Shown piece by piece: positions 24,314 through 34,745 of a stretch of DNA of 38,114 nucleotides (the stretch's first letter is position 1; each line of letters starts with the position of its first letter). The stretch comes from Chlorokybus atmophyticus (lineage: Eukaryota; Streptophyta; Chlorokybophyceae; Chlorokybales; Chlorokybaceae). The notes beneath the pieces were generated by a model, which was not told the DNA's origin, did no database searches, and saw only the letters and a program-made list of their open reading frames with translations. The DNA is taken from assembly GCA_009103225.1 (NCBI GenBank), contig RHPI01003642.1, positions 1,333,432-1,371,545 of the forward strand. The letters run 5' to 3'. The translations under genes were made by a program, and so were the position numbers.

Positions 24314-26034
24314 CCGCCTTGATGGGACCCTGGCGTTTTCCCATAACAACAGAAGCGCAACAGTCGAGAAAGCAAGGGGGCAAGCTCAAGAGTTGAGCTT
24401 TACTGCTTGCAAGTTTTGGCGCAATGGCGGCGAGTCAGGATGGAGTGCTTTCAGTGCAGTTGAGCAAGCACACAGTGCTGGAGAACAACAACAACACTGA
24501 CAAGATGCATCAGCAGCTGGCTGTGTTTTGCGCGTCCCACTACAGCACCAGATGCTTTGCGCAAACACCGTTGGTAGCAGTGCGTCACAGCTTAGGCGTT
24601 GCTCATTGGGATGCAGCTGCTGCTTTTGAATGAGCAACACCTAAGCTTCAGGTTTCGTTTGCTGCGTGCTAGTGAGATTAGGTCGAGGGAGAGTGCTCCG
24701 CACAAAGCACACCCGCAAACGGGAGGGCGGCTGGAGGCGAGAGGGTGAGGCAATGGTTTTGGCGTAGGCAGAAGCAGACAGTGTGCTGTGCTGCAGTGGT
24801 ATACAATGCACAACGTTTTTGCAATGGCAGTTGCATGACTGCATGTGACTGTCAGCAATATCAGTTGACCTGAACACAGCATGCTTGACACTGCATGTGA
24901 GCATGGCATGCATATGACTACCGGGTTGCTGCACAGATTCAGCAGTGCGAAGTTGCTGCACATGCGCCATGCCTGTGTTTCTGCTGATCTATTGCGTGCC
25001 CTATTTTAAGCTGTGTGAGGACGCACTCGCAAATACAGCTTGTGCTGTATATGTGTTGATGCACAGCTTGTGTACGCGCAATCAGCATTCAAGAATCATC
25101 ACTTGTGTTGGCCACTTGCAGCATGTCAGTGTAGGACCCAAAGCGCTAAACCCAACAACCCTGCACAAGCCATCAACATTACCAACACGCCCAGCAACAA
25201 AACGCATAGACAAGCTGTGCGTGCAAGCAATGCTGCCCAAGTTGGGGCCCGCAACATGCAGGCCTCACGCCAAGAATTGAACTTTACTCATGAATGGAAT
25301 GAAGCAAGTTTATAAAAGCGGGGTGAGAGGACTTGTACCCCTACTCTGGGAGCAATGGGGCAGTTGGGGCTTCACACAATGTCCGCACTTGGTGAGCCTT
25401 ACATTAACACTTATCGCACGCAGCATAACGCGGAGCAAAGAACCAAGTCATTATCATCGACACCACAACGTGCCAATTGCAATGCATCTTGTCAATCAAA
25501 CATAGATAAGAGTGGAGCGATGCCCTACAACAACCATGCGCGGCAAGGCATCAATCCACCGCAACGCCCTCTCTTGCTGCAAGCATCGAACGCTGATTGG
25601 ATGTTTCGCGGCCTTCACCTCCTTTAAGCGATTCATGCGCTGTCGAATTCAATGACGACCAAGCCAGTTCACAGAGCATAGCGCTGCTTGTTGCAGCCCA
25701 TTGCTGATGTGCCGATAGCCTTGTGGTTGCTTCGATTTATACGTGTTGATTGCGATTGGATGTTAGCGCTATGAAATTCACACATGGGTGAGGAGAGTGG
25801 CGATGTAGGGGCGGGAGGGGAAGTTCGCTGGGTCTGCTGCTGTAAGTAGAGGGTGTGCTACCTACTCCCTGTGATCCCCTACCCCAACACCGCCACCAGC
25901 CACGCCAACCACACCGCCGCCGCCAGGGGCAACTGCCGAAACAGAAGATCCTCCAATTATGGCGGCTGCTGCGTTAGCAATGGTGCCATACAGCTGTATA
26001 CGGTCATGAGACTCATGTTTCATGTCGATATCAG
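24314..26034. other. Intergenic, no gene recognised
   Basis: About 1.7 kb between the carbamoyltransferase stop and the first retroelement LTR. A Pro/Thr-rich plus-strand frame at about 25870-26010 (TPPPATPTTPPPPG) is short and has no splice support. Nothing else stands out. Confidence 0.5.
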
Positions 26035-26180
26035 TGTTACAGATAAGTAACATTACATTAGAGCCTTAACATTAGGTTAACGGTCTTAATACGGCTTAAT
26101 TGGCTGTATATACCCGTTGAGACCCGTATTGAATCCTTAATAAGGGCGGGAAACCTCTATAGAGGTAGCACTCCGTTACA
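26035..26180 (-). repeat. Short (146-bp) 3' LTR of the decayed chromovirus
   Basis: On the plus strand it starts TGTTACAGATAA and ends CTCCGTTACA, i.e. TG...CA with matching TGTTACA/GTTACA ends. It lies directly next to a purine tract on the minus strand, as a 3' LTR should. The partner LTR is not in the window, so the boundary is inferred. Confidence 0.55.
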
Positions 26181-26190
26181 TTCCCCCACT
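26181..26190 (-). other. Polypurine tract of the decayed chromovirus
   Basis: Minus strand AGTGGGGGAA directly before TGTAACGG of the LTR. Primer for plus-strand DNA synthesis in LTR elements. Confidence 0.6.
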
Positions 26191-26199
26191 TAGGTGTCA

Positions 26200-27400
26200 A
26201 TCTCCTTATTAAAGGGTTAGAAAAGCCCCATGATCAATGAGAACTAAAGCAGTGAGAAAATTAGGGCTCAAGCGGTAAGATGTCTGCCAGCACCCTTTTA
26301 CCATCCACGTGTGGACACAGCAACCCAGTACCCCCGAAGAATCGCTAAGCGGTTGGCAAGTTTCGTTTGGGCTCCCACATGTTATGCTCAACACCATACC
26401 CTTTCCACTTCACCAAATAAGACGGCGCGCGTCCGCGTCGTGGCTTACGGTGATTTAGAATTGCTTCCACCTCATACTCAAAGTATCCTTGCCATCCACT
26501 GCAACGGGGGTTGAGGAGGTTCAACCCAACCGTCAGAATGGTACGGTTTCAGTACACTCACATGAAACACATTGTGAATGCGTATCGACTTTGGCAAATT
26601 CAACCGATAGCGTGAGTGCCGACTCGATCAATCATTTTTAAGGGGCCTATCTAGCGAGGGAAAAACTTGCGGGTACCCACTCCCTTAATGGATTTGTTTT
26701 TGGTACTTAGGAGGACCGAACAGCTTACATTGTAGTTGGCCTCTCTATAATGCGCATCAACTTGGGCTTTGTGTCTGTCTTACGCTGCGCGCAAACAGTC
26801 CTTTGCCAACGCTAACCTATCCTGCATGGCCGAAGCCATCTCGCGCTGCAGGTACGCGAGTTATGTCAGTAGCGGGCAACTTAATGATCGTAGGACTTAC
26901 TGGATGCACTCCAAATCATCCCAGAAAAACGGAAGTTCGTGCACACTTTCTTGCCAGGCATTATTGATTGCGAACTCAGCCATCGGGAGAAAAACATCCC
27001 AATCATACTAATTCGGACTCGCATAATGCAGGATAGCTTCCTAAATCATTGAATTGGCGCGTTTTGTCTGACCATCCGTCTGCGGATAGTAACCTGTGCT
27101 CATGTTCTATTGAACCTGTAAGAAGCTGCGTAGCAACTTCCAGAATTGAGCCACAAATCGTGGATTGCGATGAGACATAAAGTTGCGAGGCAAGCCATGC
27201 AACTTGAACACATACGCGACAAGGGATAATGTGAACCATTTTGGTCAAACGGTCCACAAACTGCAACCGCTGTGTGACCTAATGCTGTCTCTGGGAGCTC
27301 AGTACTTAAGTCCATACTTACACTTTCTCATTTACCATCAAGAACCAGTAATGGTCGCAGCAACCCCGCGTGTTTTAACGTAACGGCTTGTCACGCTGAC
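26200..27400 (-). pseudogene. Integrase-chromodomain remnant of the decayed chromovirus
   Basis: Broken minus-strand frames carry, in order: [78 protein letters not shown] and EYEVEAILNHRK. These match, in the right order, the integrase DDE core (FVDRLTKM, YxPQTDGQT), the C-terminal LSTKN region and the start of a chromodomain. Several frameshifts and in-frame stops separate the pieces, so no function is expected. The wording differs from the intact element downstream (FVDRLTKM against FVDKTSKM), so it is a different family, not a copy of it. Confidence 0.8.
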
Positions 27401-27406
27401 ATATGT

Positions 27407-28071
27407 TGTAACTGTCGAGGCCAAGGTTCATGATTCCAGGACTTTTTTCGGCCCATTTATCGAGCACCACGTTTTCATGTCTTGTGGCAGATATCGGCGA
27501 GCTATGAGTCTGCCGCGGATATCGACCGGGGCCCCAGGACCAGTCCGGAAGGTGCCAGAAAACGGAGGGCCAGTCGAGAAGGGCTCGACCAAATTTCTGG
27601 AAGGGCCTGGCGCCAAGTAGTATACCTTGACCATATGAGCACCTAATTAGGAGGTCTTTGGTGCGTAAGAAAGGTCTAGAAGTGTACTACGAGGTTCTGC
27701 AATTACATCTTAGCATCTAGTTTTGTGTAGCACGGGAATCGTCTAGACAGTAGCATGTGCAGACTGGTAGGTGTAAAAGCGACATCCTACAATGTGCAAT
27801 ACAACCTTTAGCTCCCTAGTTTTTGGTGTGCAAGCTTGGTGGTGGTTAGCACGGGTTGCTAGCGTCCACTGGTGTGTGCTTGCTTGTGTGACATCTAAAG
27901 CGCTACACAAATCGGTGTGTAGCTTCGAGCGCATGCGCGTGCGTACGCGAGTGGCGGGGCGCGCGTGTGTGCTTGGCAAAGGGGGCAAGGTTCCGGTGTG
28001 AATACCATGTCTGAGTGAGAGGGTTGTTGATTGGACCAACTCACATGTGACAAGGCACGAGCATCGTCACA
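27407..28071 (+). repeat. LTR of the decayed plus-strand element
   Basis: Starts TGTAACTGTCGAGGCC and ends GCATCGTCACA. It is the reverse complement of the 672-bp LTRs of the intact element with many differences, about 665 bp. Confidence 0.85.
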
Positions 28072-28344
28072 AGGTGGGTGCCGTACACAAGCGTAACGGC
28101 GTGGCGAAGCACGGTGGACGTGGTGAGGCAGGTAGCAGCGTGCGCAAGTGTTACGTGTGCGGTTCGACAGAACATTTAGCGTTCAATTGCTCGAAGGGGC
28201 GCACGCAAACGTTAGCATCAGCTGGCAACACATATCGGACACGACGCAATGGAGGAAGCTGGCGTGGAGGATCAAGGAAACGACTTCCCCCAGTAGGTAA
28301 GGAGGCTACTGCTGGGGATGAGGGGGAGCCTCACGCATGTCATG
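28072..28344 (+). pseudogene. gag C-terminal remnant with CCHC zinc knuckle
   Basis: The plus-strand frame reads AKHGGRGE, then CYVCGSTEHLAFNC (CX2CX4HX4C), and goes on through RKRLPPVGKEATAGD. The intact element has CYACGSTEHLAYGC at the same place and then changes frame. Here a small insertion or deletion puts gag tail and pol lead in one frame. No start, and most of gag is lacking. Confidence 0.8.
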
Positions 28345-29222
28345 CCAAATACCCTCGCATGCCAGTCCTCCTTGAGCATGCCTACATCCAGCCCCAAGCG
28401 GGCTACCAGCATGAAGACCGCGCGCGCCCCAGCCTGTTGCTAGCTACTTCGTACTTCATGTAGCTAGCATGTAGCTAGGGCTACTCTATAGACCTCTCTG
28501 TAGGAACCGCGTGTAGCTGATTAGTTAGGGATCTGTTATCAGCTCATGTGTTATATCGAGTCTTAGAGGATTCCCGTAGTAGCATACGGCCTCGATGTGA
28601 CAGTTGGCCTAAGTGCCCGCGTGGCATTGCACAGTCATGATTTAACATGTATAAGTAGGAAGTCATGTCACTAGAGTCTCGCTGGTGACACTGTGAGTGA
28701 GTACTAAGAGTGGAGACTCTGACTTTAAAAGCTTGTGAAGCGACTTGAACTGGAAGCACACCGTCTCGGTTGCCAAGGACTGCCTTACCACGTGAGACAC
28801 AGTGTATGCTCTTGTGCGCTGTGCTTGTCATTGCTGTGGGCTTGGCGGTGGTGTATTTGCTGCATCAGTCAGGACATAGCATCTCTGAGTTGCTTGTTCA
28901 TTCACCTCAGTTAATAGTGTAATATATCATCCACTCATGCAAAGAAATGTGTATACAGCACTACCTAGCGTACTCGCTTGTTGACTGTGTGTACTACAGC
29001 ACAGTAGGTATAGTAAGGAGGAGAGCGTCACCAGCTCTACTACTGAGCAGATCCTCACATTGGTTCATCCCCAAGCCTATGCCTATGTTTGGGGGGTTGT
29101 CTTTGTTTGTGTTGCGCTACTGCGCGCAGCACCAGCATGCCCACGGCATGAGCGCTCGTCTGCAGTGTGCCCGAGACGGCGTAACCCTCGACCATGACAG
29201 GCACGACACGCACAAATGAAGA
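28345..29222. other. Block of about 880 bp inserted in the gag-pol junction
   Basis: The intact element has about 20 bases between the sequence that ends before this block and the one that resumes after it (GTGACATCC). The block has no similarity I can see to gypsy proteins and no long frame. TGTAGCTA-type words recur near 28440-28530. Possibly a nested element such as a solo LTR, but no ends or target duplication could be fixed. Confidence 0.45.
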
Positions 29223-29790
29223 TTGTGACATCCCAACCAAGGAAGAAACTGGAGGTGACTATATACACGCCCGTTGTCGTAAGTTATGCAAGCGAGGAGG
29301 CAACAAAGTACGTTGGGCTTCTAGTATGCATTTACAATGACTAAGGACAATGGAGGGAGTGCAACCTTATGGTTGATAGTGGAGCAAACAGTATCTTCAT
29401 GAGTGAGGAGGTTGCACGGCGCTACGGTTGGCTTTTACCATCGCGAGGGGGAGAAGTGAAACTCGTTAATGGGGAACCACTCTCTGGAGATACCGGTGCT
29501 GCGTTTTGAAGCAAGGAGTTGTGTTCACATGGGGAAGTTGAAGGAGAATATGCGTTTCTGCTGCATCACCCTACGGAACGGTTTTGATGAAATTTTGAGA
29601 CTACCGTGGCTGTGGCAATACAACCCATCTACTGATTGAAGGAAGCGTGTGCTCACCATCAAGGGAAACGATGGAGAGTCCATTCAAGGTCTACGCGCGT
29701 GCTCTATCGAAGTGGAAAACCACTTTTGCAAGAAAAGAAAAAAGGGCCTTGTCATAGCTGCATCGGACGTCGCTAAAGCAAGTATGCGCA
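29223..29790 (+). pseudogene. pol protease-region remnant
   Basis: Frames carry SYASEEATKYVGL, QWRECNLMVDSGANSIFMS, ARRYGW and GGEVKLVNGEPLSG, with in-frame stops (for example TAA inside the block before QWREC) and frameshifts. DSGA is the aspartic protease active-site loop. Ends near KASMR; what follows is unrelated. Confidence 0.8.
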
Positions 29791-29849
29791 CGTGTGTTAA
29801 GCACATGCAGGGGGATACAACCACCGAAAACACAGGATTTTCAACGCGC

Positions 29850-29917
29850 GGACCAGTCGTACGCGGCCCGCAGACCACGGCTGGTACGTTCTAGCGTACC
29901 AGCGCCGCGACTGGTCC
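29850..29917. repeat. Nested inverted repeats (68 bp)
   Basis: The outer arms GGACCAGTCG (29850-29859) and CGACTGGTCC (29908-29917) enclose the inner arms CTGGTACG (29881-29888) and CGTACCAG (29895-29902). GGTCCGG words continue to about 29945. Confidence 0.85.
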
Positions 29918-30016
29918 GGCGTTACCGGACCACTGGTGGTCCGGCCCTGGAGCCGGACGGCCTTGTACGGTTGACCGAACTATGGCTGATCGCTTGCCCC
30001 GCGGCCTGCGAACCTG

Positions 30017-30490
30017 TGAACGTACGTCGTCAGTACGCAGACCGGGTTCATGCCCATACGGCCAGGTGAGACCCACGGCCGTCGGATTAATTTAGTCGCC
30101 TTTAAGCCAGGGCGCGATCGGCGTTGGTTGTTGGACGTGACCGTCACCACACTAGGCCAGCGACCGAGAGGGGCGGCGAAGGAGGCGGAGCAGGCGAAGG
30201 AGGCGGAGCAGGCGAAGCGGCGCAAGAACGCCGACCACCCGCCCGCGGACGAGTTCATACCGCTGGCGGCAGAGACGCTAGGGACGTTAGGCGGGGCGTT
30301 CAACGCGCTAATTGCGAAGTGCGCCTGGCAAGCGGTTTACACGCGTGGCCTCACCCTCGGCCATCTGAGCGGTTCGTGGCCATCTATAGTCAAAGGTTTG
30401 CCTGCGCCCTACAGCGAGCGCAGGGGTTGGCGCTGCTCGAGCGTGGTGCAGCTGCTGTGGCGGCTGAGCCGGGATGGGCGCCGCTACTGA
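30017..30490 (+). pseudogene. Fragment resembling the C-terminus of reverse-transcriptase-type ORFs
   Basis: Open from just after a TGA near 30015 to the TGA at 30488-30490. It contains LLDVTVTTLGQ, then an Ala/Glu/Lys-rich helix (AAKEAEQAKEAEQAKRRK) and DEFIPLAAETLGTLGG. An LDVTV...A-rich helix...F-PLA-ETLG order is what I recall from the tail of many non-LTR-type reverse transcriptase ORFs in algae and other protists, so this is a tentative match. No polymerase motif is present. The intact gypsy element inserted right after its last codon, within ACTGA/C. No ORF start is assigned; treat as a remnant. Confidence 0.4.
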
Positions 30491-30491
30491 C

Positions 30492-31163
30492 TGTGACGGT
30501 GCTCGTGCCTTGCTACCTGTGAGTTGGTCCAATCCACAACCTTCTCACCAAGGCACAGTATTCACACCGGAACCTTGCCCCCTCTGCCAAACACACACAC
30601 GCGCCCCGCCACTCGCGCACGCACGCGCATGCGTTCGAAGCTACACACCGACTTGTGTAGCGCCTTGGATCGTCACACAAGCAAGTACACACCAGTGGCC
30701 ACACGCTAGCAACCCCTGCTAACCACCACCAAGCTTGCACACCAGAAACTAGGGAGCTAAAGGTTGTATTGCAAGTTGTAGAATGTCACTTTTATACCTA
30801 CCAGTCTGCACATGCTACTGTCTAGACGATTCTAGCGCTAGACGGAACTAGAAGCTAAGATATTCTTGCAGAATCTTGTAGTACACTTCTAGACCTTTTC
30901 AACGCACCAAACATCTCCTAATTTGCTGCTCATATGGTCAAGTTATACTACTTGGCGCCAGGCCCTTCCAGAAATCTGGTCGAGCCCTTCTCGACTGGCC
31001 CTCCGTTTTCTGGCACCTTCCGTACTGGTCTTGGGGCCCCGGTCGATATCCGCGGCAGACTCATAACTCGCCGATATCCGCCACAAGTCATTAAAAACAT
31101 GTACCTTACAAATAAGGCCTAAAACGGCCATGAAAATCACAGAATTTGGCCTTGACTGTTACA
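30492..31163 (-). repeat. 3' LTR of the intact gypsy element
   Basis: 672 bp; on the plus strand TGTGACGGTGCTC...GACTGTTACA, ends TG...CA. Followed inward by the polypurine tract. Confidence 0.95.
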
Positions 31164-34100
31164 CTCCTCCCCCCCCAGGTGAGCTTCGTCCTCGAAGCTC
31201 GCGAGGTTGTCGTCGAGCAAGATAGGCACGCACAACGTCTTGAGCATTAGTCAAGTGTGCCTCTGGCTCCCAGGATGCTTCATGCAACGGATAGCCCTTC
31301 CATTTCACTAAGAACTTGCGTACGCCATGCACAAACTTCTCACCAAGGATGTCTTCTACCTCCCACTCGGGTTCACCGTCCGTGCCAACTTCGGGGGGTG
31401 GCCTTTCTGGCGGTTGTCCTCGATATGCTTTCAGAAGGGAGACGTGAAAAACGGGGTGCACACGCATGGTGTCGGGTAGCTCCAACTTGTACGCCACGTC
31501 CGAGATAACTTTGCTGACCTTAAATGGTCCCAACCAGCGTTCATTCAGCTTGCGAACTCCCGTACGCACCTGGACGTGCTTCGCGGAGAGTAACACAATG
31601 TCGCCTTCCTGAAACGTGAGGTGTCGGCGATGCGCGTCCGCGTACTGCTTCTGCCGATTTTGTGCCACCAATAACGCATCCCTAGCTGCCTTGTTAATGT
31701 CCGCGCACTTTGTAAGGAAGTCATTAGCTGCCTCCACACGCACGTCATGTCGTCGCGGTGTCCATGCCGTCAACGGTGTCAATGGATGTTGCCCGTAGTT
31801 CATAAGGAAGGGAGTGACACCTGTGCTTGCATTGTGGTGGTTGTTGATCGCAAACTCAACCAACTCAAGCAGCTCCTCCCAATTGTCTTGTCGCGCGTTA
31901 ACGTAGCAACGCAGCATGTCCTCGATCACACGGTTGGCCCGCTCCGTTTGCCCATCAGTTTGCGGGTGGAATGCCGTGCTAAACTTCAGTGTGGTACCCA
32001 GTGCACTATGCAGCGCCTCCCAAAACTTACTTGTAAAGCGCGGGTCGCGATCACTCACAATGCTTCGTGGTAATCCATGAGAACGAAATACATGCTTCAC
32101 GAACAAGCGTGCTGCCTCCGGTGCCGTGCAAGACTCACTACACGGTGCCAAGCGTACCATTTTGCTGGTTTTATCGACGAACACAAGTATAGCGTCGTAC
32201 CCTTCTTTTGTCTTTGGTAGCCCCGTGATAAAGTCCATGGTAACTTGCTCCCACTTGGACAATGGCACAGGGAGAGGTTGCAGCAACCCACCTGGCTTTT
32301 GGTTGCTTGCCTTCACCCTTTGGCATGCGTCGCACAACGCCACGTAGTCGCGCACATCGCGATGCATCTCTCGCCAGTAAAAACGCTGTTTTAAGCTTGC
32401 CAAAGTCCTTTCCAACCCTTGGTGACCAGCAATGGGCACGTCATGAGCTTCCTTCAGCAACTTCACACGGATATGCGCGACGTTGGGGATGTACAAGCGC
32501 CCATGGTGCCACAGCAGCCCGTCGCGCATTGACCAGTGCCCACTTGTGTCCGTAGCTGTATTTTTCAGCTCTTGCAACACTTTCATACCCTCCGTGTCTT
32601 CACGAAGCACTTGCCGAATCTGGTCGGTCCACTCGGGCTGCACTTGAGCGAGTGCCTCAATTGCATTAAGCCGGCTCAGCGCGTCAGCAACACCATTTGA
32701 CGTACCGGGCTTGTACTTGATATCGAAGTCAAAAAGTTGAAAGAACTCAAGCCATCGAGCTTGTCTGCGACTCAGATGAGGTTGTGTTTGTAAGTACCTC
32801 AGTGGAGAGTGATCCGTCTCAAGCACGAACTTTTTGCCTTCCAAAAAACAACGCCATTGTCGTAGCGCCATGACTTGCGCTAAAAGTTCCTTCTCGTGCA
32901 CGGGGTAATTCAGCTCCGCACCACTCATCTTCTTGCTGAAGAATGCTACTGGTTGAAGGCCGTTGCCATGGTCTTGCTGCAAAACAGCTCCTACGGCTGT
33001 GTCGGACGCGTCGCAAGCCAAAATAAATGTCTTTTCCATGTTGGGGTGAGCCAGGACTGGTGCCTCCGTCAGCGCCTTCTTCAACGCAGCAAATGCATGT
33101 TCCTCTGTTGCTGACCAGCTCCAATGCTTTCCCTTCTTGAGTAGGGTAGTCAAGGGAGCAGCTATGCGCGAAAACCCCATGATAAACTTGCGATAATACC
33201 CCGCAAGGCCTAAAAAGGACATCACCTCCTTTACATTGGTCGGGGCAGCCCACTCGCGCACCACCTGCACTTTGTTGGGGTCCGGCTTGATGCCTTCATG
33301 CGACACAATGTGGCCTAGGTACTCCACCTCTCGAAGCAAGAATTTGCACTTTTGTAGCTGGGCGTACAACTTGTGTTCGCGCAAACGCTGCAACACGCGC
33401 CGTAGAAGTGCCACGTGCTCCTCCTTTGTTGTCGCGTACACCAAAATGTCGTCGAGGTACACGAGGACTCCCTTACCAATCAAGTCAGCAAAAACGCTGT
33501 TCATAAGCGTTTGAAATGTTGCCGGTGCGTTCGTAAGTCCGAAGGACATGACCAACCACTCGTAGTGCCCATAACGTGTGTTAAAAGCTGTTTTCTCCAC
33601 ATCCTCGGGCGCGATGCGAATTTGGTGATAACCTCCAGCAAGATCAAGTGTTGTGAAGTACTGCGCACCTTGCAATTGCTCCAGCAACTCGTCGATACGT
33701 GGGAGTGGAAAGCAATTCCTCTTCGTGATGTTGTTGAGAGCTCGGTAGTCGACGCACATGCGCAAGCTCCCGTTCTTCTTTCGTACAAACAAAATAGGTG
33801 CACCATAGGGGGACTTACTAGGCCTGATGTAGCCTCTTTCCAGCAAGTCCGCCACCTGCCTCTCGGCCTCTTCCAGTTCCAAAGGTGACAACTTGTATAC
33901 GGGTCGATACGGTGGCTTGTGCACGCCCTCAATCAGCTCCACACGGTGGTCTACGCTCCGTGGAGGTGGTAGACCAGATGGAAGTCCGTCCACCATGATA
34001 TCTTGGTATTCTTTAACAAGTTTACACACCTCGGGGTCCATAGTAGCCGTCTGAACATCGTCACTCAGCTCTGGTGCTGACTTTGCAGTGTTTTCGCGCA

Positions 34101-34692
34101 CCACGCACAACCATGCAGCCTTTGCCTTCCGTGGAGACAATAACTTCCTCAATTGCACATAAGAGATCTGGGCAATTGTCGTACCACCTAATTGTGCGTG
34201 CCGCGCCTCGATGACGTCCGATGCAGCTTGAATGGACTCTCCACCGTTTCGCTCGATGGTGAGCACGCGCTTCCTCCAATTGATGGCTGGATTATGTTGC
34301 CATAGCCACGGTAGTCCCAAAATCCCATCAAACCCGTTCCGTAGGGTGATGCAGCAAAATCGCATGCTCTCCTTCATCTTCCCAATGCGAACGCACAACT
34401 CTTTGGTCATAAACGCAGCGCCATCACCTCCAGAGGGTGGCTCTCCATCAGCGAGCTTCACTTCACCTCCTCGTAATGACGAAAGCCAACCGTAACGCCG
34501 CGCGATATCAATACTCATGAAGTTGCTGTTGGCACCGCTATCAATCATGAGCTTACACTCTCTCCATCGTCCTTGGTCATCGCAAATGTGTGCTCGAAGC
34601 CCGAAGTACTTTGTTGTCTCCTCGTTTGCATAACTCACCACCATTGGCGCGTTCAAAGCCATCTCTTCTTGCTTCTTTAATGGAAATGTCAC
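31159..34692 (-). CDS. pol: Pol polyprotein: protease, RT, RNase H, integrase, chromodomain
   Basis: 1177 residues counted from a GTG at 34692; real synthesis probably begins by frameshifting from gag, because this frame stays open back into the gag end. Protease: LMIDSGANSNF (DSG 51-53). Reverse transcriptase: VDYRALN (314-320), FPLPRID, and catalytic VYLDDILVYA (YxDD 412-415). RNase H: LACDASDTAVGAVL (559-571) and NYPVHEKELLA. Integrase: zinc region with H757 and CDAC (787-790), catalytic D820, D881 and E917 (spacing D-35-E) in MDFITGLPK, SDRDPRFTS and TDGQTERAN. C-terminal chromodomain: EWEVEDILGE...FLVKWKGY...SWEPE (1109-1144), the mark of chromoviruses. The stop TAA lies inside the first bases of the 3' LTR. 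No break seen. Confidence 0.97.
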   Translation of the reverse strand: MTFPLKKQEEMALNAPMVVSYANEETTKYFGLRAHICDDQGRWRECKLMIDSGANSNFMSIDIARRYGWLSSLRGGEVKLADGEPPSGGDGAAFMTKELCVRIGKMKESMRFCCITLRNGFDGILGLPWLWQHNPAINWRKRVLTIERNGGESIQAASDVIEARHAQLGGTTIAQISYVQLRKLLSPRKAKAAWLCVVRENTAKSAPELSDDVQTATMDPEVCKLVKEYQDIMVDGLPSGLPPPRSVDHRVELIEGVHKPPYRPVYKLSPLELEEAERQVADLLERGYIRPSKSPYGAPILFVRKKNGSLRMCVDYRALNNITKRNCFPLPRIDELLEQLQGAQYFTTLDLAGGYHQIRIAPEDVEKTAFNTRYGHYEWLVMSFGLTNAPATFQTLMNSVFADLIGKGVLVYLDDILVYATTKEEHVALLRRVLQRLREHKLYAQLQKCKFLLREVEYLGHIVSHEGIKPDPNKVQVVREWAAPTNVKEVMSFLGLAGYYRKFIMGFSRIAAPLTTLLKKGKHWSWSATEEHAFAALKKALTEAPVLAHPNMEKTFILACDASDTAVGAVLQQDHGNGLQPVAFFSKKMSGAELNYPVHEKELLAQVMALRQWRCFLEGKKFVLETDHSPLRYLQTQPHLSRRQARWLEFFQLFDFDIKYKPGTSNGVADALSRLNAIEALAQVQPEWTDQIRQVLREDTEGMKVLQELKNTATDTSGHWSMRDGLLWHHGRLYIPNVAHIRVKLLKEAHDVPIAGHQGLERTLASLKQRFYWREMHRDVRDYVALCDACQRVKASNQKPGGLLQPLPVPLSKWEQVTMDFITGLPKTKEGYDAILVFVDKTSKMVRLAPCSESCTAPEAARLFVKHVFRSHGLPRSIVSDRDPRFTSKFWEALHSALGTTLKFSTAFHPQTDGQTERANRVIEDMLRCYVNARQDNWEELLELVEFAINNHHNASTGVTPFLMNYGQHPLTPLTAWTPRRHDVRVEAANDFLTKCADINKAARDALLVAQNRQKQYADAHRRHLTFQEGDIVLLSAKHVQVRTGVRKLNERWLGPFKVSKVISDVAYKLELPDTMRVHPVFHVSLLKAYRGQPPERPPPEVGTDGEPEWEVEDILGEKFVHGVRKFLVKWKGYPLHEASWEPEAHLTNAQDVVRAYLARRQPRELRGRSSPGGGGV
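31164..31177 (-). other. Polypurine tract of the intact gypsy element
   Basis: Minus strand GGGGGGGGAGGAG directly before the LTR start TGTAACAG. Confidence 0.9.
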
Positions 34693-34745
34693 AGCATCCG
34701 TCCGTGCATGAGGCTCCTTCCTATCCCCAGCAGTAGCCTCCTCAC

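Larger units (their letters stand above)
26035..27406 (-). mobile_element. Decayed chromovirus (Ty3/gypsy), family with short LTR, 5' part lost
   Basis: Reading on the minus strand from about 27400 down to 26190, the order is end of the integrase zinc region, integrase core, chromodomain, PPT and LTR. It ends on the high-coordinate side exactly at the LTR of another element (27407), so the 5' LTR, gag, protease and RT are missing. Confidence 0.75.
27407..29790 (+). mobile_element. Decayed plus-strand relative of the intact Ty3/gypsy element
   Basis: One LTR (27407-28071), then directly the C-terminal part of gag (28072-28344), then an unrelated block of about 880 bp, then a broken protease region (29223 to about 29790). 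The PBS and most of gag are missing between LTR and gag tail. RT, integrase and the second LTR are not seen. Confidence 0.8.

Noticed and set aside
32819-33932. Other-frame ORFs inside pol (for example 33415-33888 plus strand)
   Set aside because: Shadows of the long pol frame; no independent motif.
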